Assembly (NCBI GenBank): GCA_039090855.1
Contig: CM077005.1
Location: 72,288,607 to 72,352,606 of the forward strand
Direction of reading: 5' to 3'
Source: Macrothele yani
Taxonomy: Eukaryota > Arthropoda > Arachnida > Araneae > Macrothelidae
Length of the DNA: 64,000 nt
Shown here piece after piece: positions 10,445 through 21,996 of the stretch. The first letter of the stretch is position 1. Each line of letters starts with the position of its first letter. Under the pieces are notes generated by a model that had not been told where the DNA came from, did not search any database, and saw only the letters and a program-made list of their open reading frames with translations. Made by a program: the position numbers and the translations under genes.

Positions 10445-12950
10445 GCGTGAAACACAAAATCAAATCAGTCGTATTCAGGAACAGAACAAAAGCCACTTCG
10501 AGAAAGCCGAAGCTAAATCAGATTCTCGTTCACTCACACAGAGCTTGGGCCATTAGCATCAAGAAAGCGATGTACAGAAGTCTGTCAGATCAGGCAACGT
10601 GCCAAAGCGAGAGCAACGGACGCCTTCACTAGGAACACAGGAGTATACCAGATGATAAGTGCACAACATTCAATGTCACACTCAAAAGAGTAACAACAGG
10701 GTAGATGATAAAAAAAGCAAGAGTCGACAACTAATAAGTACCATCGTCAAGAGTACGCAGCAGTAGTTCCAATAACGCTGGAGGGAAAAAAAGTGCCATC
10801 ATAGTGACTAAACATTTGCATCTATCACAATAATTCGACTGAAATACAATGCAGACATCATCATGGAAGATCTGGGCGTCAAACGATAAAGTATCAAAGG
10901 GAAATGATGGTAGCGAAAAAGCAGGAACCCAAGAATTCAGGAGATATCGCTTTTGGAGAAAGTACTTCCAAAGATAAGTACAAGACTCGGGGCTTTGATA
11001 TAAGAAAGATCTTGTCTAGAGAGCAGGCCACACAGAGTAAAGCAAGAAAATCTTCCGAAGGAAGGACAATAACAGAAGGAGGTAAATCATAAAACCCATT
11101 ACTATAAATATTCTCAACAGAAGTTAGGGGCAATCCAATAAAGGTAGCCCGGCTTAAGAGCATGAAAGTGAGGATTTAACATCCGAAAGTCATAAAGATC
11201 AGGTACATAAACGGAAGTATCTTCTGAATCATCAACAATGTCATGGGAATCGTCATTGAGAGGGACGTCAGGAGAAATCTTTGAAAAAGAGAGCGGAGAA
11301 TAGGCGTAGGGCTGGACTCCGACAGAAGGAAGAGAAAAAATCAGCGGGGAATCAGTTAGGGGCATGAAGGAAGGGAAACAGAAGAGACAGGTTCAACGGC
11401 TAAAGGAGAAACAGGATGGTGAATAGGAGAAGGACTTGGAGTTGGGGAAACAGAAGATATTCGTTTAGGTGCATTAGACGCAAAGGAAGCAGGCACTACC
11501 CAACTGGGAGAGAAGGAACAGTAGCAGAAGAAGAGACTGGAAGCAAGAGGAGCAAGAAGAAACAGTGAGAATGCCGTAAAAGATGAGGTAGAAACGGTAG
11601 AAATGAGATCAATATGAGTAGATGCCGGATGAACAGAGCTAGAGTAGAGAGTGGCGCAAGACAAGGAAAGAGGAAAAACAGAGGAAGAAGCTGTAGAAAA
11701 AAGAACGAAAGAGGAAGCAAGAAAGACTGGACAAGCGTCATGAACATGCCCTGGGTTTTAAACCTGAAATGTTGAGATGCAGTACGGATATCAATAGACT
11801 AAGGGTGATCAGAGGTCTGTGAGAAGGAATACCCTCTCGCAGAGCTTCGGAAGTAAAAATAAAACGAATCTGTCTTCGAAAAGTCCAGAGAAGAGAAAAG
11901 AGGAGTCCAGAGTGGTAGCCAGGAGGTGATGAGTGTCACCTTGAACACCGCCTAAACAGGAAAAAAACAACTGAATAGAGCTCATCAGGAATTTCTGGGG
12001 TGGGGTTTCAGACAAGGGAAAGAGCTACAGTTGAGAGATATTCAGAAAGGGTCACAGGATACATAAATCGACGAGAGAGAGAGTAATACCACGAGTGACA
12101 GCACTAAAAACAGTTTGCAAATGGTAGAAATAATCATAGATACCAAGTATGGGTACCCACGGTGGTAGAATATTAAACACGCAGGACTGTCATGCATAAT
12201 CGCAAGAGAGTGTTTGCCGGAGCACGAAATGTCATCCCCAAAAAAGGCGACGATCTGTGATAGTGTGTCGAAAGTGTGAAGAGTCTAGAGGTCGCAAGGA
12301 ACTGGTTGACCTAGTTCGCTGAACAGTCATGCCGACAGAATAAAGAAGCGTATTTGTAGCACTTGCAATGCCGTAACATAGGGATGCGCAGCAGTAGAAG
12401 CCATAACTGTAGATATTGTGAGATGCAATGTGTCCGAAGACGGAAGAGCAGATGATCACGTCACCTTGGAGGGCAGTGAAACAGGAGGCACTTGTGGCAG
12501 TGAAGAAGAAGGGCATGAAGGAGGAATACTTTCTCAGCGAGCTGCAGATTCATTGGACAAGAATCCAGAGCGATACCGGATACCACTCTGTTAGATTTCA
12601 AGCAATGAGAACAAGACAAAGGATGAAAGAAGAACACCTGTTAATGAAAAATGAAGCTTACTAGGAGTAATTTCCAGGGATGAATAGAAACAGTCTATAT
12701 TCACCAATCCGTAGAGCATAAAATAAAGGTCAGTAACAAACTTTCGTGAGCAAAAGCGATTCGAGATGCGAGATGCAGTAGAGCTAACCAGTAACGCCGT
12801 ATGTTAGCACAGTCAAGCACAAATCCACAAGCCCCTAACGACTTCGAATAATACCGCACGTCAATAAACGTGGCGTAAGAACGTCGATAATGTACTGTAA
12901 ACCAATGAAAAGCTGAACTTTGCACTGACGTGCGACGGTACGCAGCCCAC
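10445..12950 (-). other. Purine-rich interval, possibly a very decayed LINE ORF1
   Basis: The plus strand is rich in gaag/agag. Minus-strand frames are therefore Ser/Pro/Phe/Leu-rich (for example a 102-residue frame at 11356-11664 with SPTPSPSPIHHP). Such Ser/Pro-rich sequence can occur in LINE ORF1 proteins. I found no zinc knuckle, endonuclease or reverse transcriptase motif that would prove it, and strand composition alone could produce these frames. Confidence 0.2.
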
Positions 12951-12959
12951 AAATCTGAT

Positions 12960-13505
12960 GGTCATTCCTAAGTTTCGGAGATGCTGGACAAAGCCAACTG
13001 TCTGGATTGTATCATTCCGACAGTGAAGTATAGCAGAGACACCGTTTTTGAAGTTTGATAGACCTGTTCTTTGGCTTCGGCTTAAGCCCATTGAACATCT
13101 TGGGTAAAACTATGAAAACTTAGCTCATCTAGACGTCTGGGACAATTACGCACTACCAGTGTTGTGGCAGTACTTTGAGGAAGACTCATACCTCTGCAAG
13201 AGCATTAACGCCGTATATCGTACTACTCACGTTGTTGCATATTAGTCTGAGGATGCGGGCGTCAAAAAGCTGAGCTGGCCAACCCAGAGTCATGACCTGA
13301 ATTTCATAGATAATCTTTGAGACAAACTGGATCGTCGGGGGTTTGGAAGAAGAGACTGCCCAACAAACAAAGCTGAATAAGTCACTGCTTTCAAGGTTGA
13401 ATGGATGAACATATTGGCGGACATTTACAAAAGACTGTTTGAGGGTATCTCACGAAGAGCAAAATCCGTCATAAGGACTGAAGGTTTCAGCACACGATAT
13501 TAAAT
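12960..13505 (+). pseudogene. Tc1-like DD34E transposase C-terminal half, pseudogene
   Basis: The plus strand reads LDCIIPTVKYSRD at about 12995 (usual form ECIVPTVKFGGG). It continues with DNYALPVLWQYFEED at about 13140, then the third catalytic block LSWPTQSHDLNFIDNL at about 13273-13318, and finally SRRAKSVIRTEGFSTRY to 13502. The second block (QDDNAPCH in relatives) is decayed. The catalytic glutamate (NPIENLWD) reads as aspartate (NFIDNL), followed by a stop. Several frame changes are present. The sequence resembles the same broad lineage as the 26.4-27.6 kb element. Confidence 0.75.
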
Positions 13506-13830
13506 TTTCTGCATGTACGTAAAACGATGATATTCCACCTATAGGTGGAAAAATTATACTCGTTTTTATTTGAATTGACTATCGTAGCAGTTTTTGGAAG
13601 ATAGTCCAGCACCAATTGAAAATGTCGAAATCAATAACCATACTTTCTTCAATAATCAATTGAAACACAAGTGTACTACACCCGATGGTGAAAGTTTTCA
13701 CTTTGAAGATATAGGACTTAACCTGTACGTGAACAGAAAAAAGTCCTCCAATTCGCGTCGTAGCGGCAAGGTATCGTGATGAATACAAAGGCATACTTCT
13801 GCCATCATGGAAGAAAAGCGCCCATTGAGA

Positions 13831-13860
13831 TACACTATCTGGTCAAAAGTACCCGGCATT
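13831..13860 (+). repeat. Isolated Tc1-type terminal repeat remnant
   Basis: cactatctggtcaaaagtac, followed by a CCGG core, resembles the terminus at 38606-38635 (inverted there: atacttttagtcatatagtg). It looks like one end of a Tc1-like family whose body is missing here. Confidence 0.4.
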
Positions 13861-13879
13861 TGCCTATCCATAAATCCCC

Positions 13880-14160
13880 TGTACACTGTTAAAAATTTGG
13901 TGAAAGGTTGCACCAAAATATGGACTAAGTAAGGAAAAAATTAGCTGCAACCATAACTTGGGGCAACGTTTATACCAAGTAGTGGTTCAACCTTTACGCC
14001 AAATTATGGTTCAATCTTTACCGTGATTTAGCGTTAGGTTGAACCAAATTATGGTTCAGCCATTACCATAATTGCCGTTAGGTTGACCCAAATTATGGTT
14101 CAATTTAACATCAAAACATGGTTCAACCTAACACCAAATTATGGTTCAACCTAACGCCGA
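13880..14160 (+). repeat. Degenerate tandem repeat of ~23-45 bp (aattatggttcaacctaacg)
   Basis: The motif aaattatggttcaacctaac recurs about six times with drift (ccataacttgggg, aagtagtggttcaacc, aaattatggttcaatc and so on). A related stretch occurs near 36418-36580. Confidence 0.6.
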
Positions 14161-14194
14161 TTATTTTTTTTTCATTTCATATGCTCTTCATTTA

Positions 14195-14280
14195 CAGCAC
14201 ATTTTATATAAATAAGGATCAGCACATGTTCAGTTCAACCTCACAACATGTACTGATCCTTATTTATATAAAATGGGCTG
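14195..14280. repeat. Long hairpin, 34-bp arms
   Basis: The left arm is 14195-14228 and the right arm 14247-14280, with an 18-nt loop. 32 of 34 positions pair. The arm centre is attttatataaataaggatc. No coding sequence is associated. It could be a miniature inverted-repeat element or a remnant of one. Confidence 0.85.
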
Positions 14281-14375
14281 AAAATAAAGATCATATCAAA
14301 TGATTTATAATGTGCAAGTAAGCTACTGTCAAATATAAAATCAAATACTATTATATTTAAAATAAATAGGTATAT

Positions 14376-14470
14376 TTAGGTGTAAGTATGCCAGCATTCA
14401 TTTTTAGTGTGACCTTTCTTATTGCAATATGTGCAATGATTAGCAATTGAGCAATCATTGCACATAATTT
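14376..14470 (-). pseudogene. CCHC zinc-knuckle fragment, retroelement Gag-like
   Basis: A minus-strand frame ends CTYCNKKGHTKNECWHTYT. This fits C-x2-C-x4-H-x4-C, the zinc knuckle of retroviral and retrotransposon Gag proteins (it resembles Copia-type forms such as CxxCxxxGHxxxxCW). The rest of the 116-residue frame upstream is AT-rich and unrecognisable. No protease, integrase or reverse transcriptase motif was found nearby. A chance match is possible, because only ~14 residues are diagnostic. Confidence 0.35.
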
Positions 14471-14799
14471 TGATTGAGTTTTCATTGATAATTTCATTGC
14501 AATCATTTTGATTGAGCAATCGAAATATTAAAAAAATCCGTAAAAAAAAGACCTGTATCCATAAATCAGTAAAACCAAGCAGAAATCCATAAATTTTACA
14601 GATAAACCGTAAAAGTTGGCAGGTATGTATTAGTATATTTTGTGCAATTTCTGGACCAATAAAAATAAGTGAACTACCAACTTTTGGTATACACTGGTCA
14701 CATTTTTTTTTCCAAATTTCTCCCACTGCGTACCATGTTTATTCATTTGTTTTATTCATTAGAAATATCTTCATGTGTACACGCACACATTGTTCTAAA

Positions 14800-15410
14800 T
14801 TTGCGATATACTACTCCAATGAAAATGATACCTTATTTTCTACATTACTGTAAATGTGTACTGTTTTTTTTATAGTTTTTTTTTTGGCGGACCAGTGATT
14901 TGGAAATTCGAGTGGTCCCCTGGGCCTGTAGAATATTTATTTCTAATTTTAACACTGCAAATAGGTCATTGCTTGAAATTTTTGAGGGAATGGTTGAGTT
15001 TGCCAGATAGCAGTCGAAAAATTATGGAATACTGGTATTTGAGAAATTGTTTAAAAAAATTATGTAATAAGTTTAGGCTATAAAATAACTAATGCAATCA
15101 TAAGATTTGAAAAAATAAACAAAATGACTAAACTGTGGGCATACCTTTTCTAATAACAAATAAGGCTTAGGGTTTGTGATCTACCGTTCTGTATAAGTGC
15201 TTGAAATAAACTTAAAACATCACATTTTAAAACATGCGGGGGTCACTTAAAAAATAACAAATACTTTAACAAGTAAACTTACCCTTACACACTTTTAAAA
15301 ATTTCGCCTTTAAATTACGAGCAGCGCCCGGCAGCTAGGGGTCCGACCATGTCCCGTAAAATTACGGCCTGGCCCGTTTTTGTGAAAGCCAGTAAAAATA
15401 AGATCTCAAC
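14800..15410. other. AT-rich interval, nothing recognised
   Basis: The short open frames have no motif. No terminal repeats were seen. Confidence 0.4.
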
Positions 15411-15414
15411 CGTA

Positions 15415-15705
15415 AATACTAAGCCCGTAATTTGGAGGGCAATGCTCTCAAAAATAGAATTTGACCATTTTCAGTTAAACCATAGTAATGCACGTAAAAA
15501 TAAAATTTGACCGTTTTCAGTTAAGCCGTAATTTGAAGAGCAATTCCTTAAAAATACAGTTTGACTGAATTCAGCTAAGACTGAATTTCACACGCTTAAT
15601 TAACTGAATACAGTTTTCAGTTAAGTTGTAATCTGAAATTAAAAAGTTTGACCTTGCTCATTTGAATTTCAGAGCAATCCCTGTATTTATAGTTTGACCA
15701 TATTC
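15415..15705 (+). repeat. Degenerate ~60-bp tandem repeat
   Basis: Elements such as ccgtaatttgaagagcaat, aaaaatacagtttgac and attttcagttaag recur about four to five times. Units are diverged and unequal in length. Confidence 0.6.
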
Positions 15706-15734
15706 AGCCTCATGACAAGTAGTCACACGACTTT

Positions 15735-16150
15735 TACAGTAAATGCACATTTTTTGTGGAAGAGTGTGCAGGTAAATGCATGTTTTTTGTGGAAGTGTGT
15801 GAGTGTGAAAGTGTTTGATGCTTGGTTTATTACCAATCAATTCAGTTTTAAATGTGAGTAATGATATTTTCATATCTTAAAATTAGGTTTATTACAATTT
15901 GATAAATAATGACATCAGTTACACACAGATTTGTTTGACATTAGGCTTTACGAACTCTGTACACAGTTGGTTGAACAATACATTGTTCCTTTTAGACATT
16001 TTAATTTGCACATGCACTAATACAGTATTTGCGTAAATGAATACAAAGGACAGTTATGTAGTAAAGACACATACATACATATTCTTATATTTACATGTTA
16101 TATTCATGAGATTACACGTTATATTTATGAGATTACATGTTATATTCATG
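15735..16150 (+). repeat. Two small tandem repeats
   Basis: At 15735-15800, a ~38-bp unit containing aaatgca, a ttttttgtggaag run and gtgtg is present twice. At about 16088-16150, a ~25-bp unit (gattacatgttatattcat) is present three times. The sequence between them is AT-rich without features. Confidence 0.6.
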
Positions 16151-16809
16151 ACAAACAGATCTACGAACTGGTATCCAAGTACATTGCATCTATAGGGTAT
16201 TCAATCCACAATGGTGTTTAAGTTGGTTTTTCATTAAGGTTTTGACTAGTACTACATTTCACATAGGGTTGAGTGAGGCTTTTCTTGTTTTCACATTCAC
16301 TACCTTGTGTGCTATTTCATTTTGCATTCCATTGAGCACTGTGTTGTCAGTGTTTCCTCAACTTTTACGGTCGTTTCTTATTTCTAATTTTTGGATATTT
16401 ACCTACTTTTCACATTTTTAGTAAAATTATGTCAAAAACTGGAAGTGCTGCTTTTGAAAGATCATACTTCTTCCCCATAATTAAGGTATCAGAAAGAAAA
16501 AAAAAACTTGAATAGAAGTGGAAGCGTGAACTTGATGGGGCATCGTTTCAAATCTCAGACCCTCCCACCCAGAGAACAAACGCTTGCTTAGACCCTGATT
16601 CTGAATGAATCATTCTAGAATATTAACGAATACCATCAATATTTCTAAAATATTAAATTTTCCTGTATGGGATGTTTTAGAAATGACTTCAGTGATTAAC
16701 GTGGTCCTTCCCTTGGTGTGTTGCCACAAGGAAACCATTTCGGAACACAAAAACCTTTTGGAATGCTATTAAATAGTTGTATTTATAATATCTTGGGAAT
16801 ACCTGAAGA

Positions 16810-17135
16810 TAGTGAAACCATTTTTCATTGATGTACAAATCTGGTGTTTAGTGGCAATGGGGAAAAAAACTTCGATGAAAGGAACACGGCAGAATCTCTA
16901 AATTTCTCAAAAAACAATTTCATCGTATCCTTTTGTACCAATTTGTGCACTATACTCTTAAAACAGAAATGCAAAACATGTAAAACAAAATCCTATCTTT
17001 TAACTTTAAAAAGAATTGGCTTCTGATTTATCTTAAAAAATAAATTTTCCTGGGCATTCAAGTTTTACTACTTGGGTACGTAAATAATTTGTGTACATAC
17101 CCAGCTGGGCATGTGATATTTCAGATATTTTTCAA
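16810..17135 (+). repeat. Diverged copy of the repeat at 25.3-25.9 kb
   Basis: It shares with 25650-25920 the order aaaggaacaYggca, acatttctcaaa, gcaaaayatgtaaaa, ataaattttccgtgg-like and a final gatatttttcaag. Its right end keeps ccagctgggcat, a decayed form of the GC-rich terminus seen in the second copy. Confidence 0.5.
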
Positions 17136-17289
17136 GTCCTGTTTAAAGTGACACAGGTAAAGATTTCACTAACAGAAATTTAGAACGCAATCGATTTTTT
17201 TTTCATTTAACATTAATTACGTTACAAAGAAAAGAAACTGTACATGATATAGTTTCCTGTCATTTTCATGGCTAGCTTTTACCAGATTC

Positions 17290-18010
17290 AGTATAAAACT
17301 AGTTAGTAAAATCATGCAATGCATTGATTATGATACGCTTTCCAACATACCAGAAATCATTACTCAAGTTATCACTCAAGTTATGAGAATTATGGCTGTG
17401 GAATAAATCTCGGTTCTGTTCCCTGACCTTTGATCCCATTTCGATGATATTCAACAGAACCGGTTCGGCATACCTCCGAAATAACATGATAACGTTTTGT
17501 CGCAATCGAAGCATTTTTACGTAAGTAATGATACATAAGGGCTATGGAATAGATACTGCTCCTGTGTCCTAACCTTTGACCCAATTTCGCCCATTTTCAA
17601 CAGAATTTGTCCCCAGGCAGGCCTTTACAACATACTAACATTTTATCCAAATCGAAGAATTTTTACGTAAGTTATGACGCATAATGGCGATGGAAGTGAT
17701 TTCGTTCCTATGTCATGACCTTTGACCCCATTTCGCCAGTTTTTAATAGGGTTTGTCGCCAGGTGGTTCCCTACCACATACGAAAATTTCATCGAAATCG
17801 AAACTTTTTTACATTATTTATGGCGCATAACAGCAGTGGAATGGATCCCGCTCCTATGTACAGACCTTTGACCCCATTTCGTTCACTTTAAATAGGGTTC
17901 CTTCCCAGGTGATCCCCTACTAGATACTAAAATTTCATCGAAATCCAACCATTGTTACGCGAGTTATCGTGCGGACGGACATACGCACACAACTCCTGAC
18001 GTAATGAGGC
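17290..18010 (+). repeat. Satellite array 1, ~148-bp unit (gacctttgaccccattt)
   Basis: It begins with the same unique lead-in as array 3 (gcaatgcattgattatgata followed by cgctttccaac) and contains about five monomers. Each monomer has gacctttgaccccatttcg, ttttcaatagggtt, gtcccctaccacatacta, aatttcatcgaaatcgaacc and tacgcaagttatgacgcata. The final hairpin tail found in the other arrays is missing and replaced by a short acggacatacgcacac stretch. Confidence 0.85.
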
Positions 18011-18059
18011 AGATGGGAATCGCGACCATCTGCTCTCCGCAAGAGTAAGACGTCATAAA

Positions 18060-18375
18060 ACTTTATTAGGTTCCACACACAACGCGTGACGTAATGAGAC
18101 AGATGGCGTGACAGCGCGCCAACATTCTAAAAACGCAAGATTGTGATGTCATAAGATTTCTAAGCATTGGTAACATTAATGAAATGACGCCATGCCAATA
18201 AAAACGTTGTAATTCGGGGTGGGTATTTAACCCACTAAACGAATTCTCCTAAAGTGGAGATCAAGCTAAATCGATTTCTAGTACCGGAAAACTGTAGGTT
18301 AACGAAAACTGTAGGTTATTCTTAGAGCCGTTTTCAAAATAAAATGTACATACATACATACAAGAATTGTTACTT
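18060..18375 (+). repeat. Unique block of the duplicated locus (copy 1)
   Basis: Matches 23405-23712 almost throughout. Shared sequence includes cgtgacgtaatgagacagat, aacgaattctcctaaagtg and aaaatgtacatacatacata. No coding content was seen. Confidence 0.8.
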
Positions 18376-18377
18376 TA

Positions 18378-19055
18378 AGGTGGACGTCAAGTAATTTTGC
18401 TTCTTTTTTTTTTTTTTTGATTGGAGGTTTAACGACCACCGTGAGCAACTCAATGGACTATAAGCAGTCGCCCGTCCCTAATTTAGGGTCACTGGCTCCA
18501 GGGAAGGGAGAGAGCCAGTGCCGTAAGACAAACACAACATCCATGCCTGACCGGGATTCGAACCCGGACCCATTACGGACGAATGATCAGAGGCCAACGC
18601 CTTAGACCACTGCGCCACCGGGGCGGCGTAATTTTGCTTCCTATACTTCCAAAGGAAAAACTTCTGTACATATTTTCTTCACAAACAATGCGTTCCCAAG
18701 GACGAAAATTTTAACATCGATTAAAATAGCTTCATTTCATAACTTGGAATACTTAATATTTTCTAAACCATAACCGTAATTATGCAATCCAACATATATT
18801 TGTCCACTGACGTCATCAAAGCACAGGTCGCGCCATTTTTTTTTCTGGTTTCAACACCACCAAAGGAAACGTTATTGTTTTTTAATATAATTATGCTTAT
18901 GTTTTACAAAATGTTAAGTATTCCAAGTTATAGTATGAAGTTATTTTAATCGATGTTCAAATTTCTATTCTTGGGAACACACTAATTGTGAAGGAAATGT
19001 GTACAAAAGGTTTTCCATTGGAAATATAGGAAGCAAAATTACTTGACGTCCACCT
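18378..19055. mobile_element. TA-flanked MITE (AGGTGGACGTCAAG ends), copy 1, carrying a SINE
   Basis: The terminal inverted repeats are aggtggacgtcaagtaattt on the left and the inverted aaattacttgacgtccacct on the right, bounded by TA. A second copy without the SINE is at 23714-24186. The internal AT-rich sequence has no open frame of note. Ends with TA duplication fit a Tc1/mariner-type MITE. Confidence 0.8.
18404..18627 (-). mobile_element. tRNA-derived SINE, minus orientation
   Basis: Read on the minus strand, the head has an A box (ggtggcgcagtgg) and a B box (ggttcgaatcc). Then come an unrelated body and a poly(A) tail (the T run at 18404-18418). A perfect 13-bp target duplication, GTAATTTTGCTTC, flanks it at 18391-18403 and 18628-18640. 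The MITE paralogue at 23.7 kb has this 13-bp sequence once and no SINE, giving an empty site. A second copy is at 20908-21133. Confidence 0.95.
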
Positions 19056-19057
19056 TA

Positions 19058-20725
19058 CCCAGCAAAAACAGTCTTGCTGGGCCAGCAGTGGGCCATTGCT
19101 GGCAGCCAGCACTGCCAGCAATGGCCCAGCACTATGTTGCCGCTGCCGAACCGTCAATAAAATGTCCGGGCGGCCAACAGAAGGGCCAGCAGTTCAGGCC
19201 AACAGCTGGCCAACAGTTGGCACCCAATCAGTTGTCATGTGCCACAACAGGGCCATCAGTGGTCCATCACAGGCAGTAGCTGCCACAAGTAGCCCTTCAG
19301 TGGCCCAGCAAGCACGTGCCAGAAATGATGGCTAGCCTAATGTGGTCCGCTAGTGGGCCGTTAGTGGCAGCCAGCAACCACGTGACGTAACTGGTGGCTT
19401 GCCGAATCTTGTCCGCCAATTTCCCAGTATTAGCCATAATAATAATAATAATAAAAAAAAAAGCAAGGATAACCGCAGTTTCCTAATACGACAATTTTTT
19501 TTTCTACCCTTACGAAGCTTGTGATTTAACGCACTGCACTGGGGAAATTTTCTCGACAGACCGGAAAAACGCTGTTTGCATCTGACTAGATTCGATCCTG
19601 GGCCGTTTACGTGGAAGCCGCGCTCGCTACCGACCGGACTAATTCACGACGCTCGGGGGCGTGCTGGAAGCTATCTGTTTGGCATGCAATTTGTAATCGA
19701 ATGCTTCCCTCTTTCATTTTATAATATTGCGAGGTATTTCTCATAAAAGTCAGTTTCATATAATTGATAAATTAATTTTTTCAACGTAACGACAGTTTTT
19801 TTTTTTTTTTTTTTTTTACGTTAAGGGAACTTCACTTATTTTCAAGGCGTGTACATACTTAGAGTCGCTTTCCAAAGTTTTGTACTGTCCTTGCCGTCTT
19901 GAAAATAGATTGTTGAATAAATATATATTTACCCGGGTTCATGTCACATTCTGTTACATTTTTAACGTTGTGTCTTTCCTTTCCGTTGTCCGAAGCTACA
20001 TTTGTTTTAAAGAGTAAAATATATTTTATTTTACTTCTCGTTATTTTTAGAAGCGAATTCCTCCCAGTCTTGTGTATTCAACCCATGGATGAGTACACCA
20101 CATAGCGTTGCTTTTTTTTTTCTTTCAAATAATTAATAAATTTTGTACGCGTATAATTCTTTTTTTTTCCAACAAACGCTATTTTAATGGTTTTCCAGGA
20201 TATGTGTTTCAAGCGATTTCAAATTTTTTCTTGTTATTCATCCACTCCATTCCATGAATTGTTATTCATGGGGATGGAGTGGGTGTAGTTCATGGCTGTA
20301 ATCCAGTATTTCACGGCTTAATCTGATATCTTCGTCGACGTAAAATTTCATTAGGAAATTAATTCGCCTCTCCACATATGGATTTTTTTCTTAACATCCA
20401 CTAAAATAACACGATGGCGATAGCGTCGTCTTCAACTAACTGGTACCATGAGAGACACAGCAAGTGTTGCTTCTGCGCATGCGCAGTCCCGATGCTTCCA
20501 CCTGCTGTTGGGGGTTGCATTGAATGCCAGCAACGGGCCACTAGTGGCACTTGCTTGGAGGCCCACAATACACGGCGATGCTGCAGGGCCATCAATGGCT
20601 CGCCAACTGATAGCTCTGCCACCAACGGACCACTACTGGGCCGTGAGCGGCAGATTTCAGCCAGCAGTGACCCATCACTGCCAGCTGGTGGCCAGCAGTT
20701 TCCCAGCACTTGTGTTTTTGCTGGG
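19058..20725. mobile_element. 1.67-kb non-autonomous DNA element, copy B (TIR CCCAGCAAAAACA)
   Basis: Near-identical to copy A at 8801-10444, with the same ends (cccagcaaaaacagtcttgc and gtgtttttgctggg), GC-rich palindromic subterminal zones and AT-rich centre. Flanks are cacctTA before and TAatagtg after. The paralogous locus at 24182-24195 reads cacctTAatagtg without the element, so a 2-bp TA target duplication is directly supported. No transposase is encoded. Confidence 0.9.
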
Positions 20726-21766
20726 TAATAGTGTGGGATGAGGGCGATGTAATGGATCCCGATCCTATGTCCTGACCTTTGATTCCATTTATCCCATTTT
20801 CGATAGGGTTACTCTCCAGGCGGTCCCCTACCACATACTAAAATTTCATCGAAATCGAACCATTTTTACGCACTTTATGCCACATAAGGGCAATGGAATA
20901 CATCCCAGCCGCCCCGGTGGCGCAGTGGTCTAAGCGATGGCCGCTGATCGTTCGTCCGAAGGGGGTCCGGGTTCGAATCCCGGTGAGGCATGGATGTTGT
21001 GTTTGTCTTACGGCACTGGCTCTCTCCCTTCCCTGGAACCAGTGACCCTAAATTAGAGACGGGCGACTGCTTATAGCCCATTGAGTTGCTCACGGTGGTC
21101 GTTAAACCTCCAATCAAAAAAAAAAAAAAAAAATACATCCCGCTCCTATGTCCTAACCTTTGACCCCACGTCACCCATTTTCAATAGGGTTTGTCCCCTG
21201 GTGGTCCCCTACCACATGCTAAAATTGCATTGAAATCGAACCATATTTACGCAAGTTATGACGCATAAGAACAATTGGATGAATTCCACTCTTATGTCGT
21301 GACCTTTGACCCCACCACCGATTTTCAAGAGGGTTCCTCCTCAGGTGGTCCCCTACCACATACTAAAACTTCATTGAAATCGAACCGTATTTACGCAAGT
21401 TATGACGCATAAGGACAACTGAATGAATTCCGCTCTTATGTCGTGACCTTTGACCCCACTTCACCCATTTTCGATAGGGTGCGTCCTCAGGTGGTCCCCT
21501 ACCACATAATAAAATTTCATTGAAATCGAACCATATTTACGTAAGTTATGACGCATAAGGACAATTGAATTAATTCCGCTTTTATGCCGTGACCTTTGAC
21601 CCCACTTCACTCACTTTCAATGGGGTTCGTCCCCTGGCGGTCCCCTACCACATACTAAAATTTCATCGAAATCGAACGATTTTTACGTGAGTTATCGTGC
21701 CGACAGACGGACGGAAAAAGCTGGAGCATATACGCTTCCTCAACCTACGGTTGGAAAGCGTAAAAA
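20726..21766 (+). repeat. Satellite array 2, ~148-bp unit, interrupted by a SINE
   Basis: About six monomers of the same family as array 1. The array ends with ttatcgtgccgacagacgg, ctggagcatatacgcttcct and caacctacggttggaaagcg, then taaaaaa. The end can fold into a hairpin (tacgctt with aagcgta, caacc with ggttg). Confidence 0.85.
20908..21133 (+). mobile_element. tRNA-derived SINE, plus orientation
   Basis: Starts gccgccccggtggcgcagtg, with A box (tggcgcagtgg) and B box (ggttcgaatcc), then the same ~140-bp body as the copy at 18404 and a poly(A) tail at 21116-21133. The duplicated target AATACATCCC is visible at 20897-20906 and 21132-21141 inside a satellite monomer. The tRNA-like head lacks a convincing anticodon arm, so I do not call a tRNA gene. 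Confidence 0.95.
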
Positions 21767-21996
21767 AGGGGTGCAAAAGAAGTTGCAAGTAGTATTAAAC
21801 AGACGAGAAGGAACAAGTCCAGAAATTATGATGACGTGACACGTACTTGGATTTCGGTTTCACGTGCACTGTTGTTAGAACGAAGAACGTCTTCAGTTTG
21901 TAATCTGTGTGTAATCTGCCTGAATAGAAGCTAGTAATGTAAATGGCTATTTTATTTTAAACAAGTTAGTAAAATCATGCAATGCATTGATTATGG

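Noticed and set aside
10560..12660. LINE ORF1/ORF2 on the minus strand
   Set aside because: Only a general Ser/Pro-rich look. No zinc knuckle, endonuclease or RT motif could be read, so it was not called as a gene.
20908..20990. tRNA gene at the head of the SINE
   Set aside because: A and B boxes are good, but the element has a SINE body, poly(A) tail and target duplication, and the same head occurs at 18404-18627.
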